This document shows, one piece after another, positions 23,961-36,175 of a stretch of DNA of 64,000 nt. A program made the position numbers and the translations under genes. The notes beneath the pieces are model-generated. The model ran no database searches, was not told where the DNA came from, and was given only the letters and a program-made list of their open reading frames with translations. Within the stretch, counting starts at the first letter, position 1. Every line of letters begins with the position of its first letter. Source of the stretch: Adiantum capillus-veneris (taxonomy: Eukaryota; Streptophyta; Polypodiopsida; Polypodiales; Pteridaceae); assembly GCA_014529385.2 (NCBI GenBank), contig CM043967.1:127073182-127137181 (forward strand). Reading direction: 5' to 3'.

Positions 23961-24149
23961 ACTGTTTGAAAAATGAAAATGAAATTGACATGTAACAATT
24001 GACTTAAATGAAGACTAAACATGCAAAGCGATATGTACGACACATGTAAAGGATGAGGAAGTTTAGAGGGGATGGATGTTTTATTGTGGCACACACATAA
24101 TGTGAAAATAAAATATCTACCTCACTTGATGCTTTTTGATATGTGGGAG

Positions 24150-24700
<551 letters not shown>

Positions 24701-25057
24701 GCACTTAGCTTTCCATTACATGCCATAGAAAGTGTGAAAGCACAAGAGGAAGCTCCAACTCCAAGCATCTTCATCTTCATCTTCATCTTGTCTACAATCT
24801 TTCCATGAAAGCTCTATTCTCATGAGGATAAGTGAAAGATGACTTAACATTCACTTTTATATCTAGGGCATCAAAAATATGTTCGGACACCCATGAACTA
24901 AATATATAGATACAACTTGGAACTCATAGAGAGCCCGTGACTCTATACATAGAAAAGTGAAAAATGTGTACATGAAGAAGGTGAAAACCGCTCCAGGTGT
25001 TGGATGCTTCCAACATCCCCCCCTTCCTAAGATTTTTATTCCTTGACAAAGCCATGA

Positions 25058-25420
25058 TGTGAGGGGATTGTAGCATAACTCAATCCATCGACATAATGTC
25101 AAATCCGATGGATCCAAACCCGGCTAGTGCATGGAGTCAAGAGCATGTGCAAGAATAAGATCCTAATCAAGAGAGTGAAAAAGAGAAGAATGCTAATGGA
25201 GAGTGATAATTACTCAATGCCTACTCTCTAATCTACTCTAATCTCACCAATCAAAAGGACAATGGGTGTACACTCTCATCAATCACACACATACACACAC
25301 ATCAATCAAAAACTCCAATGAGCTCATAAATCATGTGAAGGAGAAGAGAAATGAGAGATGGAAGCAATAATTATAAACTAATCAATGCTTAACTACACAC
25401 CATTAACACAAACATTATAA
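25058..25420 (+). repeat. LTR-like direct repeat, copy B (truncated)
   Basis: TGTGAGGGGATTGTAGC onward matches copy A (24150-24700) with moderate divergence and lacks the expanded microsatellites. Similarity fades near 25420. Whether this is a second LTR, a tandem LTR remnant or a separate insertion is unclear. Confidence 0.5.
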
Positions 25421-25902
25421 GAGATCAAATCATTATCGATGCCAAGTTATCGACGTTGTTGGCGGGCGTTGATATATGCATTACTAAAGCTAGAGGGAGA
25501 CTCAATTTTAAAAAAAAAGCAAAATTTAAAATACTAGCGTGTATATTGATGCGTATATTAACACATATTCCAACAAGTATACCGATGTATATATCGACGC
25601 CCACCTGTAACACAAGACCCGTAGGTTTATTTATGTATTTTTATCCCACTTTTTCCTTCTTCTCCTTGCTCCTCTGCTATGTTTTTCCTTCATACCTTCA
25701 TATCTACCATGGTGGGTCTCACTCAGCTTTGAATTTCCACTCACACACCCTCTTGCAATGTTTTGGTATGCTTTTTTGGGGATTTATGTTAAATTGATTG
25801 TGTATTTGTGTGTGTGTTTTCTTGTAGGTTTGGCTCAATCCTTCAAGGTCTTTGTGCTCACATTGGCCAAATGTGAGTGCTCTTTCCCTTTTTTTTTTTC
25901 CT

Positions 25903-25932
25903 ACACACACACACACACACACACACACATAA

Positions 25933-25993
<61 letters not shown>

Positions 25994-26019
25994 AACACAT
26001 AAATAAACACACACACACA
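25903..26019 (+). repeat. Interrupted (AC)n array
   Basis: AC runs separated by ATAATC, ATAA and ATAAATAA spacers in AT-rich sequence. The long reading frames with alternating Thr-His or Cys-Val on either strand are artefacts of the array. Confidence 0.9.
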
Positions 26020-26189
26020 TTTTCAAATAAAATGTTAGAATTAATAAAAAATTTAAGTAAAATTTTTCATAAATGTTATAAACAAATGTCAAAAATTTGT
26101 CATAAATGTCATAAATTTGTCATTTTTGAATTTTGTCATAAATGTTACTATAAACAAACTAATATATTGAAAGTTGTTGAGCATAAATA

Positions 26190-27313
26190 TTTAGTCAATC
26201 CACTTAGGGCTAGCTGCTTAGGCCCGTTAGTGGCTTTTGGTTTGGCTGCTAACAGTTAGCCTTGTAAAGGTTCTTAGGGCTAGCTATGTAAAGACACTCT
26301 AAACCGACTTAGGATTGCTTGAGTTCGGTCATTCCAGTCTACTTAGATCTAACTACTTGGAGTTAGCAGCTTATGGTTTAGCCGTTTCAATCCGCTTAGG
26401 GTTGGTCGTGTAAAGGTGCTTAGGGTTGGTGGATCTAAAGAGACTTAGGGTCGTGCCGCTTAGGGCAAGCCGCTTAGGGTTACATACTTTTAGTTTGCGC
26501 ACTTATAGTTGGCCGTATTTAGTCGCTTAGGGTTGGTTGTGTTTGGCCACTTAGGATTGTCTGCTTAAGGTTGGTTGTGTTTCAATTTGCGTAGGGCTAG
26601 TTGCTCAAGGTTAGCGACTTTTGGTTTGGCCACTCTAAATTGGCTTAGGGTTGCATTAATTTAGCCATTTCAATTTGCTTAGGGTTAGAGACTTATGGTT
26701 TTAGTTCTTCTTGGTCAAGTTGTTTTTGTTCGTTTAGGGCTAGCTGCTTAGGGTTAGCGACTTTTGGTTTGGCCGCTAGGAGTTGGCCTTGTAAAGATGC
26801 TTAGGGTTGGCCGTGTAAAGATGCTCTGAACTGACTTAAGATCGCTTTAGTTCGGCCATTTGAATCCGCTTATGATGGGGCGATCTAAACCGACTTAGGG
26901 TCATATAGATTTATCGATTTTAGTCTGCTTAGGGATAGCCGCTTAGGGTTAGCATCTTCGAGTTTGCATACTAATAGTTGGCTGTGTTTAGCCGCTTATG
27001 ATTGGCCGTGTTTAGTCGTGTTTAGCCGCTTACGATTGGCCGTGTTTAGCCGCTTACGATTAGCCGTGTTTGGCCTCTTGGAGATAACAACTTATGCTTT
27101 CAGTTCTTCTTGGTTTGATTGTCTAGTCTTCTTAGGGCTAGCCGCTTATGGTTAGCGGCTTTTGGTTCGTTTGCTCTAAATTGGGCTAGGGTGGCGTTAG
27201 GAAATTTCTTAATTTTTTCTTAGGGTTAGCCCTTTTGATTTGACCGCTCTTTATCAAGTTAGGGTGGCGTTAGGCAAGTTCTTAATTCCCGCTTAGGGCT
27301 AGCTTCTTAGAAT
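26190..27313 (+). repeat. Degenerate CTTAGGG-type tandem repeat, left block
   Basis: Over about 1.1 kb, short units recur with phrases like GCTTAGGGTTGGCCGTGT, GCTTAGGGTTAGCGACTT and TTTTGGTTTGGCCGCT, spaced roughly 20 nt apart. The core resembles, but is not, the plant telomere unit TTTAGGG. No reading frame of note. It continues at 28918 after the solo LTR. Confidence 0.75.
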
Positions 27314-27318
27314 TAGCG

Positions 27319-27689
27319 TGTCATAAAAACCTAATATCTACTTTCCCAAATGATTTTCTCATATTAAATTGAATATTTAATATAGGGAAAATTCCAGGGG
27401 GGGCAAATGCTAGATATTGGAAAGGCTGCCAGACCGATTTCAACAGGGGATCCAAAAGAGGGGAATTGGGGATCCAGATGGGGATGGTCTGTTAAAGAGC
27501 AAAGTACATCAATGGGTTTAAAAGACCTCTAGGTTTAACTCCATTAAGACTTCCATAGGGCAAAGTTCTAAATTTTTACTCAAAGTCCTAGGCCATGGGA
27601 ACTGCTCTTAGTGACTAAAGTGTTGAATGCTAAAGTCAACAAAGTGGCTACAACAAGAAGACGAGAGTGAGTGAGCTGGGATGAGACAG

Positions 27690-27722
<33 letters not shown>

Positions 27723-28184
27723 GCTTACCTTTACACCTAAAAGCAAATAGGACACATGTCAGGCATGCAACAAAACCCCCAATTTTTCCTAAATCCTATT
27801 GGATGGACAAAGAGGTGGACCAATGAGGATTGAGCTAGCGTAAATTCTATTTCTTATTTTAGAAATGCTTGATAAAAGAACCAATGAGAATTAATCTCCC
27901 AAAAAGACTATTGGACAATTAAAAGGTCCAATGAGAAATAAGCAGCCCACAAATTTGCTTAATTCCTATTGGCCAGAAGACTAAAAGGTCCAATAAGAAT
28001 TTAGATAATTAAATTAATTATCTATACAAAAAGGAAAAAGGGTGGACACTTGTCACAAGGCTTTTGACTTGGCATCTCAAATGCTATTTGCTAAGCTTTT
28101 CAGGGGCCAATAGGATGCCAACAAGGTAAATTGGAGAAGGGGTCACCCAAGAAGAGAGAGAAGCCTCACTTTTTCCTAACACAA

Positions 28185-28252
<68 letters not shown>

Positions 28253-28912
28253 AACTCATGTAGAGCAAGAAATTCATCTCCTTCTCCAAGCTTTAATGGA
28301 AAGCTCATCTTCTTCTCCAAGTTTTGAGAATGGAGGCCTACACCAACGACTCTTGGATATGGAATGCAAATCCAACCAAGAGCCAAGCTTCTCTCCTCTA
28401 TTATCTAATTATTAAGCTAAGCTAAGCTACAAGAGCAATTAAGTTGTGAAATACTTCTTTCTCGTAAGAATACTTCTTATTCCTCTATATCTAGTCTCAT
28501 ACCCTGCTAGCTCTCACCATCTTCGAAGGTGTGTGAGGGAATTGATGTTATGTGTTATCACGTGTAAGTTTGGTGCATGAAGCTTCCATCTTCATTGCAC
28601 CAACGAGTTTTTACCAAGGAACACAAAGAATTGTATTGTACAAAGTCTCTCTTAATGGGAGAAGCTATAATACAAATGCCTAATGGAGGGGGGACCGGTC
28701 CATGTAAATCCGGTCCTCAATAGTTGTCAATTGTTCTATGTCTCTCCCTCTTTCAAGTATTGTTGTGACAAACTAATTAGGTGTTATGCTAATGTTGCTA
28801 TCTCCAACCAAGCACTCTTCTATGCTCATTAGGAACTTGCTCTTAATGAAATGCTCACTATGTTAAGTTATTTTCTGCTGTTTACAAGCTATTTAGACCA
28901 TTAAATTTTACA
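27319..28912 (+). mobile_element. Solo LTR of the gypsy family at 40188-47054
   Basis: 1594 bp from TGTCATAAAAACC to AAATTTTACA, similar along its length to the LTRs at 40188-41741 and 45314-47054 (shared CCCAAATGATTTTCTCAT, AAGACTTCCATAG, CATGAAGCTTCCATCTTC). Flanked by the 5-bp duplication TAGCG (27314-27318 and 28913-28917), so it arose by insertion followed by LTR-LTR recombination. It contains two (AC)n arrays at the same relative positions as in the other copies (27690-27721, 28186-28246). Confidence 0.92.
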
Positions 28913-28917
28913 TAGCG

Positions 28918-29560
28918 GCTTTTGGTTTGGGTGCTAGGAGTTTAAGAGTGTTAGAGGGTTGGTGGCTTTTGGTTTGGCCACTCAAAATTGTCTTAGGGTT
29001 TGACCACTCTAAATTGACATAGTGATAGAAGTGGCTTTAAATTGACTTAGTTGATCAACAAACTGACCTGTTTAGGTTTTGGTTTGGCCGCTTGGAGTTT
29101 TAGGTTAGAGTGTTAAGTGTTAAAATTTGTCCTCCACATGCATTGTCATGTAGACGTGGATGTGTACTTATGTTGCATCCATGAGAACACGGTGGTCCTG
29201 ATCTCTATGCACCTCTAGACCGAGGTCGCGAGGATCAGACATGGCTAGAGAATGTGAGGACTGTGTCAATGTAGAAACTCTAAAGGGCTGATGGCTTTTG
29301 GTTTGGTTGCTTAGGGTTGGCCATGCTTGGACACTTAGGATTAGCTTCTTATGGTTGGCGGCTTTTGGTTTGGCCACTCTAAAATGGCTTAGGGTTTGAC
29401 CGCTCTAAACCAACTTAGTGTTAGCGGCATTAAATCGACTTAGATAATCAAAAAACTGATGCATTGTAGTGGAGAATTGATGAAAACCTAGAGGAGAAGC
29501 ATCCTCTGATCAACAAACCAACTTTTGGTTTGGTCGCTCTAAATCGTGATCGGCTTAGGG
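28918..29560 (+). repeat. Degenerate CTTAGGG-type tandem repeat, right block
   Basis: Continues the left block with GGCTTTTGGTTTGG, GGTTGGCCATGCTTGG and TAGGGTTTGACCGCTCTAAA phrases. A non-repetitive stretch of about 180 bp (29100-29280) interrupts it. Confidence 0.7.
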
Positions 29561-30108
29561 TTTGGCAGTTTCAGCCCGTTGCAAACTGTTTGTTCAAACT
29601 TATGTGTTAAATGTTATATATAGTAGTAATAGACCCCACTCACTATTAATTTTTAATTTGTTGTGTAATATCTAGATTAATTATGGATGATAGGATGTCA
29701 TACCCTTATATGCCATGTAAGCATCAAATCTTTCAAAAACGAAAGATCTGTGATTAGCATACACGCAACAACGATCTTTTTCTTGTAGAGAAAATATAAG
29801 ATCTGCGTTATCAATCTCATGGCCAGGAGACAATAGGACAACCCCCACTCTTAGATATTGCTCCAATTTCATCCACGGACTCAATAGAGGAGGCGAACAT
29901 CAAATGAACCACCACCAATGGAGTCTACCCCACCAATAGTCGATGCAACATTCCAAGAAGTTGAGATGGAAGAAATGTTGGAGGCCTTATTTGACATGGA
30001 CCCCATCATTAAAAGCCAAGATGGAGAAAGAATTCAAGGCAACACTATCTCTCAACCTCAATCATCCCAACTACATCGACAACATGAGAAGAAGAAGAGG
30101 AAGGAGAG
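29561..30108 (+). other. No recognised gene
   Basis: Small ORFs near 29681-29884 (-) and 29918-30112 (+). The latter is acidic then Lys/Arg-rich and could be an outlying part of the CACTA relic that follows, but no motif proves it. Confidence 0.4.
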
Positions 30109-31530
30109 ATGACGAGATCTCTTGCATACATGCCACTTTACAATGGTACCAAAATTTATATTCTTTGTATAGCTATGGCAAAATTGAACGATTGTTCTTC
30201 TAGGTCAATTTTGTTTCTTACAATACTTTATGTTCCACTCTGCGTACTTACAAACACCAGATATTCACATAATTCTACACAGGTATTTTTGTAGACATAA
30301 TGTTAGAGAAACTTATTTTTAGTGAAATAGTGATTCTCAAAACAACTTTGTAGTGTTTCTCTTATGTAGTATACCCATGGGGCAAGTCACACACTATGTA
30401 ACTTGGTAGAAATTCATTAGAGTTTTGCCTTGGTATTTTCTATAAAATGATCCAAAAAGGACACTGTACTGTCCGGTTGTGATACCAAACTAGTGTTAGA
30501 TTGTTTAAGTGGTATTGACAGATTGCTCATGAGCAGATTTTTCCAGAAGGCAATCACATGACCCTTACCCCACCTACCGCCAAATATCTTTTTACAAACT
30601 TGGGGATGGATTATAATAATATCCATGTTTTTCCTAATGATTGTGTACTCTTTTAAAATGTGTATGAGAATTTGGAACCGTGTCTAAATGTGAATCAAAT
30701 AGGTATAGAGAGGACACACAAGGAAAATAAGTCCCTGCAAAGATTCTATGACACTTTCCAATCATTCCAAGAATAAAGAGCATGTTCAGGTGCAAGTCTA
30801 TAGCAGCTTTGATGACATGGAATCAAAACACTAGATTCACATATGATGTGATGCGGGTGCTTGCTGATTCTCTTGCACGGAAGCACATAGAGAAAAGATG
30901 GCTTGCATTTATAGAAGAACCTACTTGTGTTCATTTTGGTTTAGCGATGGATGGAGTGAACGGGAAGGGCCATCTGCTATTGTCACAGATTGTTCCAGGG
31001 AAGTACACGGTAAAGAACATGGAAGTTTATCTGGAACCACTTATAGAAGAGCTTCATGTCTTGTGGAGAGGGATTTATGTGGTTGATATGTCCCAACCGA
31101 TTGGTCGACAACATGCCCATGTGCAAGGCATTCTAATGTGGACCATGCAGGATTGGCCAAGCTTTGGAGAGTGTTCAAGTAAGTACTTAGAAACCCATAC
31201 CTATACACATTATATTGGTGGTGCTTGGTCAATTCTTGATGCTTTTTTGTTTCTTCACACTATTTTTGAGGGTTGAGCCGGTATGTGGTCCTTGACTTGG
31301 CTTCCATCGCTCTGATTATCTGTGTAAGACAGTTTACAAGGAGCATGGATGTTTTTTGCTAGAGGGACATGAGTTACGTGGACCAAATATATGCAAACAT
31401 GACATGGACCCACTGAAGGCGAGTGATTGGAAGAAGAATTGGGAGATTTTATGCCATCCAAAATGAAAAGACTCTCTATTTTTCATGACCTCCCAGTGTC
31501 TCTGGTGCTTTTGTGCATTTGCATACTAGC
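30109..31530 (+). pseudogene. CACTA (En/Spm) TNP2-like transposase relic
   Basis: At 30130-30190 the translation has PLYNGTKI followed by LCIAMAKLND, matching the start of the TNP2 core. At 30767-31265 it reads IIPRIKSMFRCKSIAALMTW, then RKHIEKRW, HFGLAMDGVN, IVPGKYTVKNMEVYLEPL, EELHVLWRG, and GILMWTMQDWPSFGECS. These are the central blocks of plant TNP2-type transposases, which cut and paste elements with CACTA termini. At about 31430-31500 a GVKR-like KMKRLSIFHDLP block may be the next conserved segment. Frameshifts and missing segments make it non-functional. No CACTA inverted termini or 3-bp duplications were found around it. Confidence 0.82.
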
Positions 31531-31559
31531 TCACCCGTGTTGCCACCTAGTTTCAATTT

Positions 31560-32440
31560 TGCCCATTGAGGTGCAAGCAATTTGTCATAAATCCCAATCT
31601 TTTTTCACAAGCCCCTTGGGACATTAGCTTTGCCTTTGTTGATAATGTCACAGGTCATGATGGCCCATGCCTAGTCTTGTTTGGTTATTTTGATCTTAAG
31701 TTTAGCACATTGGGCTTTGACATGCATGGCAAAGTTGAGGATCCCAACAACGCCTTGCTTCTTGGCTCTAGCAATCTTCCACGATACTATATCTTTGGTG
31801 TTATTTTTCCATATGAATTTGTCCACTGGTTCCAAGAATTGTTTCTAATTTCACTTGGAAGTCTTGAGGAGGGCGTAGATGAAGGACATATATAGGATAA
31901 TAAATGACTTGATCATTCACCTTGCTGTGAATTGAGATGAGTACATATTCCCACCTTCACATCATGCTCTGAACTTTGTCCATGGCTCATTGAAAATGTT
32001 TTTTGTGAAAGGCTCCCACCCCCAGCGGGGCTTCAAGATGGCAAAAAACCTTTCCTCTTGAGACAATCTCACCTGACCATTTGGTCGGTCCAATAGAATC
32101 ATTTTCTAATAGAGAAACCAATCTTGATTCCTTCACATTGCGCTTGGATCTAGAGGTTGTGGAAAATGTCTAAACAATCTCCGGATTCTTCCTCATCACG
32201 TCAAGGATGGAATCCAATAACAATAACTAGTCATCAACAAATAGCTTGGCCAATAGTTGTTTGTTACCAAGAAAAGTCATCTCTTGAATTTTCCTCTCGT
32301 AGAACTTGTTGGGCTAGCATGGTGATCACAAGATGATAACCAATTACAAACAACAATGGGATAGTGGGAAACCTTGTTTGATTGATCTTTGAACTTCAAA
32401 GGCACCCACAATTATTTTATTAAAAAATAGCTATGAACGA
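31560..32440 (-). pseudogene. LINE reverse transcriptase relic
   Basis: Read on the minus strand, about 32240 gives LAKLFVDD followed by a stop and LLLLDSIL, resembling the LINE RT catalytic FxDD box. About 32030-32130 gives LENDSIGPTKWSGEIVSRG and LEAPLGVGA, and about 31735-31825 gives KFIWKNNTKDIVSWKIARAK then KQGVVGI, matching the post-RT F.W.......V.W......K..GG.G block of plant LINEs. Stops and frameshifts throughout. It abuts the CACTA relic. Confidence 0.65.
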
Positions 32441-32442
32441 TG

Positions 32443-32522
32443 AGGCCATCATAGTAGCCAAAGGCTTACATTTTTGCATGCAAGGCCATCATAGTAGCCA
32501 AAGGCTTACATTTTTGCATGCA
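32443..32522 (+). repeat. Exact 40-bp tandem duplication
   Basis: Two identical 40-bp units beginning AGGCCATCATAGTAGCC and ending TTTGCATGCA. No associated gene. Identity suggests a recent event. Confidence 0.95.
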
Positions 32523-33899
32523 AGGCATGTTGGTCAAGTGGACTCAACTCCACTGCCTCGTAAATTACGCTTCCGTTATAACACCAGACACTCTGTCAAG
32601 GACGAGGAAACTTCTGGATTCTTTCAACATGCTTTTTGGTTGTTGTCAACACACAACAACACTACAAGGAATCCAAATTTAAGGCTTAAGACTTCATTCA
32701 CAGGCAACGAGCCATTGTTAACTCATTTTCGTACAGTTACGATCCCCTACATAATAGGTGAGGCAAGATGTGACTTGTCTTACCTCTCTCGATGTGAGTG
32801 TTATCTAGTCAGATTGTTGCAGGCTTATAGGATAAGGTGTACGCTACGCATAAGATGCACACAAGCATGGGCCCAGCATACTCTCTATCTCTCTCTCTTA
32901 TTTCTCTCGAAGAATAATGCACCCTATCTAAGAAGCTTTTGCTACATGTTTCGCTGGTGAGTCCTCCTGAGCCAAGGTGCTCTAACTCTCAACTAGAAAT
33001 TGGGCCAAGATGCCATTCACATTAGTTTTCATTGGTTTATCGATTGAACACTACTGGCCATAAGAGCTAGGAGCCACACACAGGCTGGCTAAGAGCCATT
33101 GTCAGATCTTGGGTAAGACCCAACTATTGGCATTCCTTGGGTGATTGTTCTTAGGATTGAAAAGATTTTCTCAGTGGAGTACACATCACACATATCGACG
33201 TTAATGGATGAGCAAGAGTCTTGTCATTTCGGAGGATTAGGGTGTCATTTTTGCACTATATGTTTCTAGTGCGATGCTCAAGTTGAGTTTTTGATGCTCT
33301 TGCACTTACATCAACTGATCTATACAATGGAGTGTAGAGGCAGCAAACAGTTGAGACAGCATGGTTGTTGATACGAGCTAGGCATCTCACTTGTGTGGAT
33401 TTCTTGCTCTCTCTATAGCACTATGAGTGTCTATGGCATCCTAGTTTTGGGGTACAATCCCGCGGGTGCTAACTAAATCATCCCATGGTCATGGAGGATC
33501 ACAGTTTGATCTTTGCCATTATACTTTCAAGGAAAGAATTCCGCAATCTACCACGCGGTAACATAAAAATTTGACTTTTTAAGTTGATTCTCATCATTCT
33601 GTACATGGGTTAACTAGGTTGCTTACTGTTACCTGCTTGTTGTGCAGTTCTACTAAGGGTCTTACCAAGGAGTTTGTAGCTTCTACCCAACGGGTTTGGA
33701 TTGCGAAGGCAACACCCAGGGTTTCTAGTGCAATGTTGCTTGTTTTTTCACACGTGGACGACGTGTTCCTCTGTATTTGAATATGGGTAAGTGAACATTT
33801 AGTTCAATCTCTAGGTACGCATCTATTGATTTGGTGTTATTCCAGTTTTTAGTATGTATTACTTGGTTTTTCCAAGTTGTTTAAATACGCTTGAATATT
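32523..33899 (+). other. No recognised gene
   Basis: An open frame reaches 32960 but has no recognisable domain. The sequence up to 33899 precedes, and may be a diverged part of, the non-autonomous LTR family's internal region. Confidence 0.35.
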
Positions 33900-35540
33900 T
33901 CAGGGCCATGCCAAGGGCATGTCAAAACAAGTATTTTGGGCCGTAGTGTCTAATGTACGTTATGCTGTTACGAATCCACTTGTAGGATTTGATTTGGCAC
34001 ATGTTGTCACATGGGATACAACATGGTCTAGGGACTCAAGGACTTCGGTTTAGCCAGTGTGGAGCAATGAATGAGGGTCCCTCTCACTCTTGTTGCAGAG
34101 AGTTTAGAGTTACCTCCACACACAAGTACATCTTGTACTTGAAGGATGTTCTTTTGTCAGACATCCTTAGTTGATACATATTCCACATGTGGTGAATATG
34201 AGTCTCTGGGACTGACACTGGCGCCCCCTATTTCAAATATGTGTCACGACAAAGTCCCTAGGTGCTGGTCAAATCTGTTTTCTAGACCATTTTTAGCACG
34301 ACGTATCAGGAGCAATTTCAGTGGCCAGAAATTGTCGGGTACTTAGAATGACTTGTTCAGCTACAAGTATTGCTAAACAAAATTACAGATGGTTGTTTAT
34401 ACATATAGCAAGGCTATAAGTTGTTAATGAAAAAGTTTCATTGTCTGTACCTGAAAGTGATCAATGTTTCACCTTCTATTGTGATTCAGACGTTTCAGCA
34501 AGGCTTGCAAAAGATTACAACTGAAAGTATTTAGTTTTTTTTTTCAAAACTATTTACATTCCTTTTTAATGTGTGCTAGGCGCATCACATTTGCCATAAG
34601 TATTGGCAAGGACCACCATGGATATGCAGGTTCGGATCTGTTTTTGATAAATGCATGCACACTAGGTGTTATGGGCCCTAGTGTTTAGCAAAGGCTGATT
34701 TGGAACGACATGCATATTCCTCAAGTTGTTGCTTATGAAGCATTTTGCACTCTAAGTGAAGTATTGCTATGAGATTACTTTTTAGGTCTACCAATCACCA
34801 ATAGAGGTCATGGATCGGTTTGGATGCTTGTAGATTTTTCAAGTTAACCACGAGGCTTATTCATTCCATTGTTGATTCTTCAGCAATGTGGTACGATATT
34901 GTTATCCCATTTACCAGCCATCTAGAAAGTCTGGCTGTAAATCGTGGGGAAAACACACCTCAGTACTATCACTTATCCACGGGGATATGCAGATTACAAA
35001 GTGTAATCTTGTGCTAAAGGATATGCAAGTGCGTACGTTAACACCACGGATCCAATTAGTAAGCATTTATTGCTCTTCTTGGAGTTTACTTACTATCAGT
35101 TAATGCATGTTGCGACTCGGTAGTCTCTTCATGTATAAGTCAGGTTCTCAACCTTGACACTCGTTAGGGTGGGGTTGTTTACTCATGCAATTTGAGAACA
35201 AGTCAAGGACTTACACTTGGCTGATGATTTAGGTCAGCAAGTTACTTCACAGAAAGTGAAAAGCCGTACTCTTTTAGGTGTATCTTTGTCGTGATAACTC
35301 GTTTAGTATGCTCATGTGCGTTCTAAATGGAGTCTACACACTAGATGGTTACAAATGGACAACAATGTGGAAAATCAAGATGTTACTCTTGGTTTCATTG
35401 AACCTCCTGCGGAACCGTGTTCTAGACAACCAAACAGCTGGATCCATGAAGGATGCCACTTGAGAAAACATTAGTGTTCTTAAGAAGAACTTTCCCACTT
35501 TTGTTTTTGAGGACGAAAACTCTTCTTAAGGGGGGAGTAA
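33900..35540 (+). mobile_element. Second copy of the non-autonomous family's 3' internal region
   Basis: Collinear by eye with about 17855-19474: GCATGTCAAAACAAGTATTTTGGGCCGTAGTGTC-like start (quoted here only in part), GGGTCCCTCTCACTC, GAGTTACCTCCACAC, CATTTTGCACTC and GTTAGGGTGGGGTTGTTTACT. It ends with GAGGACGAAAACTC and a strong polypurine tract TTAAGGGGGGAGTAA. No coding domain. Confidence 0.65.
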
Positions 35541-35638
35541 TGTCAGGACACCGGCAAGGCCAGACAACACAAGGGCAGGGCCGGGCTAGGCGGTGTGGAA
35601 CGGGGAGTCCAACTAGGGCAAAGGGCCAGGGGCTTGCC

Positions 35639-35646
35639 TATATAAA
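35639..35646 (+). promoter_or_regulatory. LTR TATA box, first copy
   Basis: TATATAAA in GC-rich context about 100 bp into the LTR. Its twin is at 35706-35713. The related LTR at 19475 has TACATATAGCGAGG at the corresponding place. Confidence 0.55.
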
Positions 35647-35705
35647 GGGTGGTTGGGTGGTGGACTCTCATACCCTAGTTTCCCTTGTCTTACAATAGCC
35701 TTGCC

Positions 35706-35713
35706 TATATAAA
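35706..35713 (+). promoter_or_regulatory. LTR TATA box, second copy
   Basis: An identical TATATAAA created by the 67-bp duplication. Either or both could direct LTR transcription. Confidence 0.55.
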
Positions 35714-36055
35714 GGGTGGTTGGGTGGTGGACTCTCATACCCTAGTTTCCCTTGTCTTACAATAGCCATGTATGGGATTGTGGAGCTAAGATCTTCAGCT
35801 TGTGTATAGCTCATTTAGGAGCTAATTTTGTTGAGATTTGGGACCATTTTGTTGTGGTTATTCAATGCACAATGTGGCAGATTTGCAGAAACATGTTTTT
35901 GTTGGTGTATTTTTTGGCTTGAAAAACACAGTTTTGGCAATAAGTTACTCATAAGGACTCAAACTTGTGCAACCTAGGAGTATTTTTGGGTGCAATGGTG
36001 GTGTCCATTTGACCTAATCTTGTTCATAATTTTTGCAACAATGTGCATAAAAACA

Positions 36056-36095
<40 letters not shown>

Positions 36096-36175
36096 GATTT
36101 TTGGCTTTGGTGACTCTGACATGTTTGAGTAGGTGAGAAGTTTCTGTCCAACGCTAGAAATTGGTATCAACACCT

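Larger units (their letters stand above)
35633..35766 (+). repeat. Exact 67-bp tandem duplication carrying a TATA box
   Basis: Units 35633-35699 and 35700-35766 are identical, starting CTTGCCTATATAAAGGGTGG and ending TTACAATAGC. Each contains TATATAAA (35639-35646 and 35706-35713). Confidence 0.95.
35541..36162 (+). repeat. LTR of the second non-autonomous copy
   Basis: TGTCAGGACACC follows the polypurine tract. A TATA-bearing block is duplicated inside it. A primer-like ATTGGTATCAACACC at about 36161-36175 suggests its right end, though the match to the tRNA-iMet site stops after TGGTATCA. Contains an (AC)n run at 36059-36094. Confidence 0.5.

Noticed and set aside
26190-29560. Interstitial telomere
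   Set aside because: Units are CTTAGGG-like and heavily degenerate, with no run of TTTAGGG.
32660-32671. CACTACAAGGAA, a possible CACTA terminal repeat
   Set aside because: No inverted partner or 3-bp duplication was found, and it points away from the TNP2 relic.
32433-32960. 175-codon ORF as a gene
   Set aside because: No recognisable domain, it includes the 40-bp tandem duplication, and it lies among decayed transposons.
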